DNA from: Deltaproteobacteria bacterium
GTDB lineage: Bacteria; Desulfobacterota; Desulfobacteria; Desulfobacterales; JAHEIW01
Direction of reading: 5' to 3'
Assembly: GCA_024639185.1 (NCBI GenBank)
Contig: JAHEIW010000027.1
Location: 5,786-38,827 of the forward strand
Length of the DNA stretch: 33,042 bases
Below the pieces are notes generated by a model. That model saw nothing but the letters and a program-made list of their open reading frames with translations, was not told the origin of the DNA and made no database searches. This document shows, one piece after another, positions 7,544 to 16,097 of this stretch. The translations under genes and the position numbers were made by a program. Numbering within the stretch: position 1 is the stretch's first letter; every line of letters starts with the position of its first letter.

Positions 7544-8701
7544 CTAGAAGTTCCTACCCGCATATTCATTATACGCCATCGCCACCGTGCGGTAGACAAA
7601 ATGGACCATTTTTGAAAACGGCAGATAGGCGATCAGGCAAAAAACCAAAATCAGGTGGATATAGTATATCGCAAAGCTGATGGTCGCCAAACCCGCCAGT
7701 CGTGCCAGTTCGGTCCCCATACCGGTTACCCCCAGCCCGAAGGCAAGATAAACCAGATACCAGTCCCAGTAGTCCGATTTTTGATCTTTTTTAGCAGCAC
7801 GGCTCTTGATTAAAAGGATCGTACCGACAATCAGGGCAATGCCGCTGATATTGGCCAGCCATTTGATCGGATTCAGCTGGGACCAGGGGCCATGAACCGG
7901 ACCGCTGGGCAGCAAATATGATCCATAGATCAACAGGAAAACGACCGAAGTCACGATAAACAGCCCGATAAAAGAAAATAGGGTCAACAGGTGCGCGATC
8001 TGGCGGTCTTTGTTCTCGGTGCATTGCGAAAACTTATTGTGTGTCATGATGGTGGGAATGACGCGCACCAGGGCCTTGACAAAACCGACCGGTTCTATTT
8101 TTTCCTGCTTGGTCTTGCCCTCGGCCAGAGCGTTCTGGTGGATATCGCCTAAAAAGCGTTTGAGACCCAATGCTAAAACAGCAACCGCAAAAATGGCGGC
8201 CGGGAGCATTGTCATGTCCACCAGCCAGGTAGAGAAAAATTTATAATGCGCAATTCCCTGGCTAAGATCGGGTGTAAAATCGAGCAAACCGGTGATGCTC
8301 CCCACTACCAGAAAAAGTACCGCCGGGATTGCCAGCAACAGCGGCAGTTTTTTAGGATCTTTGAGAGCACTTACCAGCCATTTGGGCCCGGCATATTCGC
8401 CAATGGCATAGGTCCGCACCGCTGCCAGCACATCACCCGGTTTGGCTTCCCGCGGACAACGTGTTGAACAATCACCACAGTTGTGGCACAACCAGATGTC
8501 GGAACTACCCACCAGCTTGTCTTTTAAGCCCCATGATGCGGCAATCATTTCTTTGCGCGGAAACGGTTTGTTATCCGGCGAGATGGCGCAGGCCACCGAG
8601 CAGGTTGCGCATTGATAGCACTTTTTGAGGTCTTCACCCCCCAGTGCGCCGACTTCTTTGATAAAATCTAAATCAGGCTCAATAACATAAGGTTCAGCCA
8701 T
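7544..8701 (-). CDS. qmoC: Quinone-interacting membrane-bound oxidoreductase subunit C
   Basis: QmoC is the membrane subunit that takes electrons from menaquinol and passes them to QmoAB and then AprBA. The product has 385 residues. The N-terminal HdrC-like part has two [4Fe-4S] motifs, C28/C31/C34/C38 and C72/C75/C78/C82 (each CxxCxxCxxxC). The C-terminal part is a cytochrome-b-like domain with hydrophobic segments near 119-140, 164-181, 240-259, 282-299, 315-330 and 338-360. Possible haem-ligand histidines are H237, H349 and H367. I chose the start at 8701 because GGAGGT lies 7 nt upstream. A longer in-frame extension to 8851 would read into a repeat and has no such site. A 279-nt repeat-bearing gap separates it from qmoB. 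Confidence 0.95.
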   Translation of the reverse strand: MAEPYVIEPDLDFIKEVGALGGEDLKKCYQCATCSVACAISPDNKPFPRKEMIAASWGLKDKLVGSSDIWLCHNCGDCSTRCPREAKPGDVLAAVRTYAIGEYAGPKWLVSALKDPKKLPLLLAIPAVLFLVVGSITGLLDFTPDLSQGIAHYKFFSTWLVDMTMLPAAIFAVAVLALGLKRFLGDIHQNALAEGKTKQEKIEPVGFVKALVRVIPTIMTHNKFSQCTENKDRQIAHLLTLFSFIGLFIVTSVVFLLIYGSYLLPSGPVHGPWSQLNPIKWLANISGIALIVGTILLIKSRAAKKDQKSDYWDWYLVYLAFGLGVTGMGTELARLAGLATISFAIYYIHLILVFCLIAYLPFSKMVHFVYRTVAMAYNEYAGRNF

Positions 8702-8791
8702 ATTCTTACCTCCTACGGAATCGAAAACCAGCGGCGAGCATTTCATGCCGCCCATCTTCAATAAAAAAGGGTTATTCGCTTCGTTCACCCA

Positions 8792-8908
8792 TGGAATAAT
8801 GGAATGGTGGAATGTTGAAATATTGAGAAACAAAAGATGCGAGTGTTTCAAATGGCCTCATCCTTCTGTCCCCCAGTATTCCGTTCTTCCAGAATTCCAT
8901 CATTCCGT
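8792..8908. repeat. Inverted repeat of GGAATGG/ATTCC words inside the qmo operon
   Basis: The left arm 8792-8814 (TGGAATAATGGAATGGTGGA) pairs imperfectly with the right arm 8875-8908 (TTCCAGAATTCCATCATTCC). About 60 nt of loop contains CATCCTTCTGTCC. It lies between qmoB and qmoC, whose products form one complex, so transcripts must read through it. It has no terminal U-tract. Confidence 0.6.
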
Positions 8909-8980
8909 GCCGTTCGTACCGATTATTTTCAAAGTAGCAACTTGAAAGAGGAAAGTTGAAAAATTCCACAATGACTGCCA

Positions 8981-11317
8981 TCAAAATCCCTTAAAGGGGT
9001 TCGGGCCCATTTCCTCAACAGAAGCCACAAAATCATCGACGATTTGCGGCAGTTTGTCATATTCATCGATGGCCACCTGGAATTGTGCCACACGCTCTTC
9101 TTCAAGCGCCAGGCTCGCCAGGGCATCGCCGATTTTTTTCATGCGGATTTCGGCCAGTTCACTGCCCTTGACAAAATGGCACTGGTAGTCGTCGCCGTGT
9201 TTGCACCCCAATAAAAACACACCGTCCATACCCTGGGCCAGGGCATCTTTGATCCAGATGACGTTGACCGAGCCCAGGCACCTGACCGGTATGAAGCGCA
9301 CATCGGCTGAATAGCTCAAACGATTGAGAGCGGCAATATCCAGGGCCGGGTAAGCATCATTTTCACAGATCAGTCCCAGAATTCGCAACGGCGGCTCATC
9401 ATAATCGTCTTCAGAGGGCACGCCAATGGCCTTGACCATCGATCCGATACTGTCGATGCTATAATCGCAAAAGTTGATGATGCGCTCCGGGCAACACCCC
9501 ATACAGGTGCCGCAGCGGCGGCAACGTGCCGGATTCGGCTTGGGCGTTCCCTTTTCATCGTCATCAATAGCGCCGAAGGGGCATTCCTCCGTGCAGCGTT
9601 TACACTGGGTGCAGCGCTGGAAGAAAAAGTCGGGAAAGGTCATGTCACCCGATCGCGGATGAACCGAAACCCCGCGGTTGACTGACTCCAGGCATTGAAT
9701 CGCTTTCAAGGCCGCTCCGCTGGCATCTTCCACTGCTTCTTCGGTGGTCATGCTGCGCCGGATGGCACCGGCAGCATAGATACCGGTTCGCTGGGTTTCA
9801 TAGGGAAAACAGATAAAATTCGAATCGGCATAGTCATCAAAGAGCGCGTTATCACGAAATCCGGGCCCCTGACGGTAAGCCAGATTGATGACCGGGTCAT
9901 CGGCGGTTACTGGCACCATACCGGTTCCCAGCACCACCATATCGGCCTTGACCTGGACCTTTTCGCCCAGCAGCGTATTGTCGGCTTCAATAATCAAGTT
10001 CCCCCCGTTTGTCGAAACGCGGGTGACTTCGCCTTTGGTTAAAAAGATGCCCGGATCCTGCTGAATGTTTTTGTAGAAGTTTTCCGTCAGACCCACGGCA
10101 CGCATATGCTGGTAAAAGACATAAGACTTAGCGTCCTCGTAATCCTCACGCAGGTATTTGGCCTGTTTGAGCGCCACCAGGCTGGTCACGGCACCGGCAT
10201 AACCAAAGTCCTTGTCGTCCCCCTGGCCGGGGCTCTGGATAAAGACAACGGATTTGGCCTCTTTGCCGTCTGAAGGCCGTATAATTTTACCCATGGCGGC
10301 AATCTCTTCAAACTGCTGGTTGGTGACGACATCGGCCATCTGGCCATACCCCAGATGGGCAAATTCACCTTCTTCAGGCTCGTAAGGTCGCCATCCGGCC
10401 GCCAGAATCACAGCACCGAATTTTTCACCATTGGGATCAAGCTGCAGAATGTCCTGTTTGCCCTTATTGTATTCCATAAAGGCTTCATGCATTTTTTCGG
10501 CATCCAGCTCCTGGCCTTTCTCGTCGAGCTTCATCTCATCCGGCAGGGGGAACGGAACGTCGAATTCCGTTCTATCGCCTGGCTTTTTAAGGGTCACTAA
10601 AAAATCACCCGGTTCCCCGGCGATGCGCCCGACCACAGTCTCGGTTCTGACCGTAATATTGGGATAGTTTTGAAGGTCATTAATCTTGGTTTCGATCACG
10701 GGCGCAATCAACCCCTCATAGGGATAGGCGCCGGGCAGCTGTTTTCGCCACCGCTTGGCATTGCCGCCTAAAGACGCTTCTTTTTCAACAATGGTGACAT
10801 CATAGCCGATTTTAGCCGCATCGATGGCCGCCGAAATCCCGCTGATACCGCCGCCGATCACCAAAATCTTTTTATTGAGCGCCTCCAGCAGATAGGGCTC
10901 CGGCAGCTCGACTTTTTTGACGCGTGCCATGCCCATCTTTAAATAATCTTCGGCCATCAATTGAACGTGATCGACGAAGTTGTCATCGTCTTTTTGTTCT
11001 TCGGTGGGAGCCGGATATTTTGAGCGGGGGTGTGTCCAGACCACTCCTTCTCGTAAGTTCACCCGATCCACGATGCAGCCGTCAAAACGGAAAACATCAT
11101 AAAGCACCCGTCGGGAGCAGGCAGCAATCACCAGCGTGTTGACGCCTTCATCGGCAATATCCTTTTTAAGGAGATCGACTCCGGCTTGACCGCATAAAAT
11201 CGGACAGGTTTTGACCGGAAGTCCTTCCTCCTTGGCGACATCGCCCAGTTTTTCGATATCGACGGCCTCCCCGATCCCACAACCTTCGCAGATATATATA
11301 CCGTATTTTTTATCCAT
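8981..11317 (-). CDS. qmoB: Quinone-interacting membrane-bound oxidoreductase subunit B (HdrA-like with MvhD-like tail)
   Basis: QmoB is a cytoplasmic FAD/iron-sulfur subunit of the Qmo complex that connects to APS reductase. The product has 778 residues. The N-terminal region carries spaced cysteines (C10, C13, C38, C42, C67). The FAD-binding Rossmann motif is VIGGGISG (153-160), with the acidic end of the second strand at E178. Two ferredoxin motifs follow: C569/C572/C575/C579 and C599/C602/C605/C609. The C-terminal ~130 residues (RILGLICEN to LLGCKHGDDYQCHF) look like the MvhD domain that in methanogens links hydrogenase to heterodisulfide reductase. The start has AGGAGG 11 nt upstream, and the gap to qmoA is only 14 nt. 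Confidence 0.95.
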   Translation of the reverse strand: MDKKYGIYICEGCGIGEAVDIEKLGDVAKEEGLPVKTCPILCGQAGVDLLKKDIADEGVNTLVIAACSRRVLYDVFRFDGCIVDRVNLREGVVWTHPRSKYPAPTEEQKDDDNFVDHVQLMAEDYLKMGMARVKKVELPEPYLLEALNKKILVIGGGISGISAAIDAAKIGYDVTIVEKEASLGGNAKRWRKQLPGAYPYEGLIAPVIETKINDLQNYPNITVRTETVVGRIAGEPGDFLVTLKKPGDRTEFDVPFPLPDEMKLDEKGQELDAEKMHEAFMEYNKGKQDILQLDPNGEKFGAVILAAGWRPYEPEEGEFAHLGYGQMADVVTNQQFEEIAAMGKIIRPSDGKEAKSVVFIQSPGQGDDKDFGYAGAVTSLVALKQAKYLREDYEDAKSYVFYQHMRAVGLTENFYKNIQQDPGIFLTKGEVTRVSTNGGNLIIEADNTLLGEKVQVKADMVVLGTGMVPVTADDPVINLAYRQGPGFRDNALFDDYADSNFICFPYETQRTGIYAAGAIRRSMTTEEAVEDASGAALKAIQCLESVNRGVSVHPRSGDMTFPDFFFQRCTQCKRCTEECPFGAIDDDEKGTPKPNPARCRRCGTCMGCCPERIINFCDYSIDSIGSMVKAIGVPSEDDYDEPPLRILGLICENDAYPALDIAALNRLSYSADVRFIPVRCLGSVNVIWIKDALAQGMDGVFLLGCKHGDDYQCHFVKGSELAEIRMKKIGDALASLALEEERVAQFQVAIDEYDKLPQIVDDFVASVEEMGPNPFKGF

Positions 11318-11331
11318 GTCTGACTTTCCTC

Positions 11332-12609
11332 CTATCTGCTCACCAGGGTTTGAATCGCCTTAAGGGCCATTCCGGTAGCATTTTGATTGGATGAAACCAC
11401 GTCAGCCGGTTTATTGGCGCATCCGGCTGCAAACATCCCGCCTTTTTCAAAGTCATTGACGATAAATCCATCATCATTGTAGGTCAAATCGGCCGGGAGC
11501 TTGCCGGTGGCAACTGTGGGCTGCATGCCGGTTGCCAGAACCACCATCTCCACTTCCTGATGGATTTTTTCGCCAGTTACGGCATTTTCGGCCACAACGG
11601 TTACATTTTGGTTGCCTGAATCCGCGCTGACCTCAGCCACTTTACCTTTAATCAGGAAGATGTTTTCATCCTCTTTGATCGACTCATAAAAACGTTCATA
11701 GCGATACCCCGGTGTCCGCAGATCAATGTAGAAAACGTATATTTTGGCATCCGGATAGCGCTCGCGCACATAGGTGGCCTGCTTTAAGGATGCCATGCAG
11801 CAAATATAGGAACAGTATGGCAGGTGATTTTCATCACGGGAGCCCGCGCACTGCACAAACGCCACACTCTGCGGCTCTTTGTTGTCCGAGGGGCGCAGAA
11901 TTTTGCCCCGGGTCGGTCCGTTGGGCGCCGCCAATCGCTCCATCATCATATTGGTGATGATGTTTGGATATTGACCGAAACCCAGATTGTCGATATTGGC
12001 GGCATCGTAAGGCTGCCAGCCGGTGGACCACACAATGGCGCCGACGTTCAAATTCAAGGTTTTGGCTTCCATTTCAAGATCAACCGCATCATACTTGCAA
12101 GCCTCTTTGGCCCGGGTGGCATCGGACGTGCCGATGATCTCGGGGGCCACCACATAACGGGCCGGAAAGGCCATCTCAAAGGGTAAATAAGCGCCTTTGA
12201 TCTTTTGCATCCCAAAATCGTATTCGCTGTCGATTTCAGTCTGACAGGCTTCTGCACAGGCATCACAGCAGGTGCAGTTTTCATTTACATACCTCGGGTT
12301 AACTTTAACCGCTACGTCATAGTTGCCCGGGTCGCCGGAAACCGATTCGACTTCCGACAGGGTCAGGATCTTGATTCTGGGATTGTCCTTTATCCGTCTG
12401 AAATTAATTTCCAGACCGCAGGTGGGTGGGCACAACTTGGGAAAATATTGATTCAGCTGTGCGACCCGTCCGCCCAGATACGGATTTTTTTCGACCAGGA
12501 AAACCTCGTATCCCACTTCGGCAGCTTCAAGCGCCGTGGTCAGACCGCTGATCCCGCCGCCTACGACTAATATGCTTCCGCTTACCGGAGCTGCTTTTTC
12601 ATCAGTCAT
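11332..12609 (-). CDS. qmoA: Quinone-interacting membrane-bound oxidoreductase subunit A (HdrA-like)
   Basis: QmoA is the smaller HdrA-like flavoprotein of the Qmo complex, partner of QmoB. The product has 425 residues. The FAD motif VVGGGISG (15-22) is followed by E40, and KNPYLGGRVA is typical of HdrA. A cysteine cluster CTCCDACAEAC (112-122) fits one [4Fe-4S] centre. Additional cysteines occur in CPPTC (60-64) and in the CSYICC region. GGAGGGA stands just before the ATG. It is first in qmoABC. The 403-nt gap to aprA contains a terminator for aprA, so qmoABC may use its own promoter or depend on readthrough; I found no convincing promoter just upstream. Confidence 0.95.
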   Translation of the reverse strand: MTDEKAAPVSGSILVVGGGISGLTTALEAAEVGYEVFLVEKNPYLGGRVAQLNQYFPKLCPPTCGLEINFRRIKDNPRIKILTLSEVESVSGDPGNYDVAVKVNPRYVNENCTCCDACAEACQTEIDSEYDFGMQKIKGAYLPFEMAFPARYVVAPEIIGTSDATRAKEACKYDAVDLEMEAKTLNLNVGAIVWSTGWQPYDAANIDNLGFGQYPNIITNMMMERLAAPNGPTRGKILRPSDNKEPQSVAFVQCAGSRDENHLPYCSYICCMASLKQATYVRERYPDAKIYVFYIDLRTPGYRYERFYESIKEDENIFLIKGKVAEVSADSGNQNVTVVAENAVTGEKIHQEVEMVVLATGMQPTVATGKLPADLTYNDDGFIVNDFEKGGMFAAGCANKPADVVSSNQNATGMALKAIQTLVSR

Positions 12610-12700
12610 ACTTCCCTCCGTACTTTTTGCAATGTTCGATTAACAGGAGTAAACTTCCCCCACAGGGACTCCATTTTCTTCTCGCCGTGTCTCAATTTGA

Positions 12701-12855
12701 TTCAGGTGTCAGGTGTCAGTTTTTCAGAAGACAGAGGGCAGATGACAGAAGACAGATTGGAAATTGAAGTCCTTTATCTGTTATCTGTTTTCTGTTCTCT
12801 GTCATCTGTTCGCTGACACCTGTTCGCTGACACCTGACACCTGAACACTGAAACC
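12701..12855. repeat. Long inverted repeat of CAGGTGTCAG / CTGTCTTCTG words, copy 1
   Basis: The left arm begins TTCAGGTGTCAGGTGTCAG and continues with AGAAGACAGAGGGCAGATGA. The right arm carries TCTGTTATCTGTTTTCTGTT and ends GACACCTGAACACTGAAACC (12836-12855). Both arms are strings of degenerate copies of short words and fold back on each other. The terminal 20-mer is identical to the end of the copy at 15925-16060. The copies flank aprBA in the same orientation. Confidence 0.8.
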
Positions 12856-12935
12856 TATGAATGAAGTGTGAAGCAAAGAGAAATGTTGTCGCCCGCCCGC
12901 ATCGAGCTATCGATAGGCGAGCCCCATGAACAAAA

Positions 12936-12965
12936 ACCTCCAGGTGTCAGATGACACCTGGAGGT
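12936..12965 (-). terminator. Perfect palindromic terminator after aprA
   Basis: ACCTCCAGGTGTCA (12936-12949) is the exact reverse complement of 12952-12965, with a 2-nt centre. Read on the - strand, the stem is followed by TTTTTGTTC, the form of a rho-independent terminator, 48 nt after the aprA stop. Its core CAGGTGTCA is the same word as in the neighbouring inverted repeat, which suggests that the repeat family supplied the terminator. Confidence 0.85.
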
Positions 12966-13012
12966 ATCTGTTGGTTAATTAATGTTGATTCGTCTGCTTC
13001 TTTGCTGATCCA

Positions 13013-14995
13013 TTAGGCGTCCGGAATGATCTTGATATAATCTTTCTTAAAGACATCCCATTTCTGCTCTTTGGGATCATACTTGGAGTTGACAAAGCAG
13101 AACCAGTTCTCATCATCTGTGCCCGGATAATCGGCTTGATAGTAGAAGCCCGGATAACGCGTCTCTTTACGGAACTGAATATGGCGCAGATGCGATTCCA
13201 ACGTCCAGATGCGATGCTGAATCTCCCAGGCTCTCATCAGTTCGTGCAGATCACCGGCAGCCAGTTTCTCGTTATCTTCGCGCATGGTCGCCAGCAGGTC
13301 CATGACGATCTCAAGGTTCTTGGAGGTCGTCTGGTAAAAGGTGGCGGTTCCGGCACCGTATTCATGACCGGCCTTCATCATCCGATACATCATGCCGTTG
13401 GGCTTAATGTAGTTGGGGTTGATGTCATCGGCTGTGGTGTAGGCACAATGCTCCAGATAGGTCCGCACCGGTTTGTAGACAATGTCGACCAGCTCTTGGG
13501 CCGACTGGCTGATGGCCGGCGAGTAGTCTGCATTATCTTTCGCATAGCGGACCATTTCTTTAACCGCAATCCGGCCCTCGGCATGCGAACCTGAAGAAAA
13601 CTTGTGTCCGGAGCAACCGACACCGTCACCGGAGGTGAACAAACCGTCGACAGTGGTCATGCGGTTGTAAACCTTACCGTTGGCAGCCTTGATCTTGTAT
13701 GCATCCGGCACCCAGTCATAGTCCGGACCGGAGGTCCACAGACCGCAGCAGCCGGAGTGAGATCCGAGCAGATACGGTTCGGTGGGCATAACCTCGGAAT
13801 TTTTCTTTTCCGGCTCGGTATCGGTGGCGCACCACAGATTGGCCTGACCGCAGGTCATATCCAAGAAGTCTTCCCAGGCTTCGGATTCAAGATGCTTGAG
13901 CTCTTTTTTGTCCATGGTTTTGCCCAGCTCGGCCAGGGCAGAAACGGTGTCCATAATGATGGGCCCGCGGCCTTCTTTCATCTCAAAGAGCATCAGGTGG
14001 TTACGCAGACAGGTCGGTGTAATGGCTGCAGTTCCATAAGGCGCATATTTTTCCAGCTCGGCTTTAGCGGCATCACTGCCAGCAAAGGCTTCGCCCAGAC
14101 CGTTGAGGGTTTTAGCCTTAAACAGCAGAAACCAGGCCCCCACCGGGCCGTAACCGTCTTTAAAGCGGGCCGGGGTGAAACGGTTTTCCATCATGGACAG
14201 CTCGGCGCCGACTTTCATGCACAGGGTATAGGTGGAACCGGAATTCCAGACCGGATACCAGGCACGACCTTTGCCCTCGCCGACTGAACGCGGCTGGTAA
14301 ATATTAACAGCCCCGCCGCAGGCAACCATCATGGTTTTGCATTTGATGATGAAGACTTTGTTTTCGCGGACGGAAAAACCCACCGCACCGGCGATCTGAT
14401 TTTCTTTGTTGGCATCCAGTAGCAGCTCGACGATGAAGACCCTTTCCAGAACGTTTTCTTCACCGATGGCCAGCTTGGCCGCTTCGGCCACAATGCGTTT
14501 GTAGGATTCGCCGTTAATCATAATCTGCCATTTGCCCGTGCGAACCGGCTGGGCGCCTGCTTTGAGGGTACCCATTTTCTGGCCCTTTTTACCATCCAGG
14601 TTTTTACCGTCTTCGGTTTTCTTCCAGATCGGCAGACCCCATTCTTCAAACAAATGCACGGAATCATCCACGTGGCAGCCCAGATCAAAGATCAGGTCTT
14701 CACGCACAATGCCCATCAGGTCGTTGCGGACCATGCGCACATAATCATCAGGCGTGTTTTCGCCGATATAGGTGTTGATGGCCGAAAGGCCCTGAGCAAC
14801 CGCACCGCTTCTTTCCAGCGCAGCCTTATCTACCATCAGAACGCTCTGGTCATCAGACATCCATTTTTTGGCCTCAAAGGCGGCGCCGCTGGCGGCCATA
14901 CCGCCGCCGACGATCAAAATATCAACTTCACGTTCCTCGACTTCCGGGTCCTTTACAGCTTTGAGTTCCCCGATTGGTTTATTCGGTAATGCCAT
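13013..14995 (-). CDS. aprA: Adenylylsulfate (APS) reductase alpha subunit
   Basis: AprA is the FAD-containing catalytic subunit of dissimilatory APS reductase, which reduces APS to sulfite and AMP in the cytoplasm. The product has 660 residues, the usual length. It belongs to the fumarate reductase/succinate dehydrogenase flavoprotein fold. VDILIVGGGMAASGAAFEA places the FAD dinucleotide-binding motif at 24-42. SGDGVGCSGHKFSSGSHAEG later in the protein is a characteristic conserved FAD-contact stretch. AAGGAGG precedes the ATG by a few nt. It lies 65 nt downstream of aprB, forming aprBA. The protein pairs with AprB, which relays electrons probably from QmoABC. Confidence 0.97.
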   Translation of the reverse strand: MALPNKPIGELKAVKDPEVEEREVDILIVGGGMAASGAAFEAKKWMSDDQSVLMVDKAALERSGAVAQGLSAINTYIGENTPDDYVRMVRNDLMGIVREDLIFDLGCHVDDSVHLFEEWGLPIWKKTEDGKNLDGKKGQKMGTLKAGAQPVRTGKWQIMINGESYKRIVAEAAKLAIGEENVLERVFIVELLLDANKENQIAGAVGFSVRENKVFIIKCKTMMVACGGAVNIYQPRSVGEGKGRAWYPVWNSGSTYTLCMKVGAELSMMENRFTPARFKDGYGPVGAWFLLFKAKTLNGLGEAFAGSDAAKAELEKYAPYGTAAITPTCLRNHLMLFEMKEGRGPIIMDTVSALAELGKTMDKKELKHLESEAWEDFLDMTCGQANLWCATDTEPEKKNSEVMPTEPYLLGSHSGCCGLWTSGPDYDWVPDAYKIKAANGKVYNRMTTVDGLFTSGDGVGCSGHKFSSGSHAEGRIAVKEMVRYAKDNADYSPAISQSAQELVDIVYKPVRTYLEHCAYTTADDINPNYIKPNGMMYRMMKAGHEYGAGTATFYQTTSKNLEIVMDLLATMREDNEKLAAGDLHELMRAWEIQHRIWTLESHLRHIQFRKETRYPGFYYQADYPGTDDENWFCFVNSKYDPKEQKWDVFKKDYIKIIPDA

Positions 14996-15060
14996 ATCTT
15001 ATCCTCCTTGATTTATAATGCTTTTTGATCTTTCACTTTAACTAAACAAACCACGCCTTG

Positions 15061-15498
15061 TTAGACAGTTGCCTGGGGCGTCGGAATGCTATAGCCATCG
15101 GCTTCTTCAGTTGACAGCAACCCGCTTTCCAGGTCTTTGCCTTTCAGTTCCGGATACGCATTGGCCTGTCCTTCGGGAGTGGTCCGGATGGGGAACTTAA
15201 AGCGTTTGATGGTTCCGTTGCGGAACTTGCAGGTCCACATGACATCCTCAGTTCCCAGCATCGGCATAACACTGCTTCCCAGAGGCACAAAGTCGGCATA
15301 ACCCCTGACTTCGATTGCCTGGGTGGGGCAGATCTTGACGCATGAGAAGCATTCCCAGCATTGATCCGGCTCCTGGTTGTAGGCCTTCATCAAGTTGGGT
15401 TCAAGAACCATCAGATCATTCGGACAAATGTACATACAGGCGGTTTTGTCTCCGCCTTTGCATCCATCGCATTTTTCGTCTATTACATAACTTGGCAT
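15061..15498 (-). CDS. aprB: Adenylylsulfate (APS) reductase beta subunit
   Basis: AprB is the iron-sulfur electron-transfer subunit of APS reductase. The product has 145 residues. The N-terminal ferredoxin part has two [4Fe-4S] motifs: C10/C13/C21/C25 (the widened CxxCx7Cx3C of AprB) and C47/C50/C53/C57. The C-terminal ~70 residues, including TTPEGQANAYPEL, form the tail that wraps around AprA in known structures. TAGGAGG precedes the start. It is first in the aprBA unit, with a strong promoter about 240 nt upstream. Confidence 0.96.
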   Translation of the reverse strand: MPSYVIDEKCDGCKGGDKTACMYICPNDLMVLEPNLMKAYNQEPDQCWECFSCVKICPTQAIEVRGYADFVPLGSSVMPMLGTEDVMWTCKFRNGTIKRFKFPIRTTPEGQANAYPELKGKDLESGLLSTEEADGYSIPTPQATV

Positions 15499-15732
15499 TT
15501 ATCATACCTCCTAGAATTAATGATGTGGTAAGTTATTGTAGCAAATTTTAACCGTCGTCTGGAATTAAGTGGTTGCACCTCCCTTCATATTGCTTGGTTT
15601 TTATTGAATTTAATGGGCTATTTATCGGTTGAACCGGTACCCACCGGTTAATATTTGAGAAATCTCAGAGATTTTTTCATCCGAAGACAGTAAATATTTC
15701 CTATAAAATCAACAAGATACAGTTTGCCCAAA
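15499..15732 (-). promoter_or_regulatory. Long 5' leader of aprBA with hairpins
   Basis: The predicted transcript starts near 15732 and has about 230 untranslated nt. On the - strand it contains AACCGG-TGGGTA-CCGGTT (about 15632-15649) and a small AATCTC/GAGATT hairpin (about 15657-15676). A second AGGGAGGTG (about 15580-15590) looks like a ribosome binding site but lacks a start that opens a convincing frame. No known riboswitch class is recognised. Confidence 0.4.
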
Positions 15733-15738
15733 GGGGAA

Positions 15739-15767
15739 AACATATCATTGAACTTTTGCCTTGTCAA
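15739..15767 (-). promoter_or_regulatory. Sigma-70-type promoter of aprBA
   Basis: On the - strand, consensus TTGACA (15767-15762) is followed after exactly 17 bp by TATGTT (15744-15739, four of six consensus bases). It is the best promoter in the window, which fits the high expression expected for aprBA. Confidence 0.7.
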
Positions 15768-15924
15768 GGATTTTTGAAGTTGCAAAAATCAAAATTTCAG
15801 ACGGTTATGAGACAATGATCGTAACTTCTATGGGATGTATTTTGTCTTTCAATTCGATACTATATGTTGTATTCACTTAGCTAGATGCAGCCAAAAAAAA
15901 TACTAGGCGAGTACGCCAAAAAAT

Positions 15925-16060
15925 GGTTTCAGGTGTCTGGTGTCAGCGAACAGATTACAGAAAACAGAGGACAGATGATGTGCTTCAAGATCCATTATTT
16001 CAATCTGTCTTCTGTCGTCTGACATCTGTCTTCTGAAAATGACACCTGAACACTGAAACC
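15925..16060. repeat. Long inverted repeat of CAGGTGTC / CTGTCTTCTG words, copy 2
   Basis: The left arm GGTTTCAGGTGTCTGGTGTC with AGAAAACAGAGGACAGATGA pairs with the right arm ATCTGTCTTCTGTCGTCTGA, ending GACACCTGAACACTGAAACC (16041-16060). That 20-mer is identical to the end of copy 1 at 12836-12855, while the interior differs in word order and length. Confidence 0.8.
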
Positions 16061-16097
16061 TTATTTAAACCTGTAAGCCGTATGGAGCGCTAAACAA

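Noticed and set aside
7544-8851. Longer QmoC beginning at 8851
   Set aside because: The extra 50 codons read into the intergenic inverted repeat, and the GGAGGT site belongs to the ATG at 8701.
12701-12855. CRISPR-like array in the word repeats
   Set aside because: The units are degenerate, unevenly spaced and arranged as inverted arms, with no constant repeats, spacers or cas genes.
13604-14287. A 227-codon open frame antisense to aprA
   Set aside because: Shadow of the high-GC third positions of aprA; the sequence resembles no protein family.
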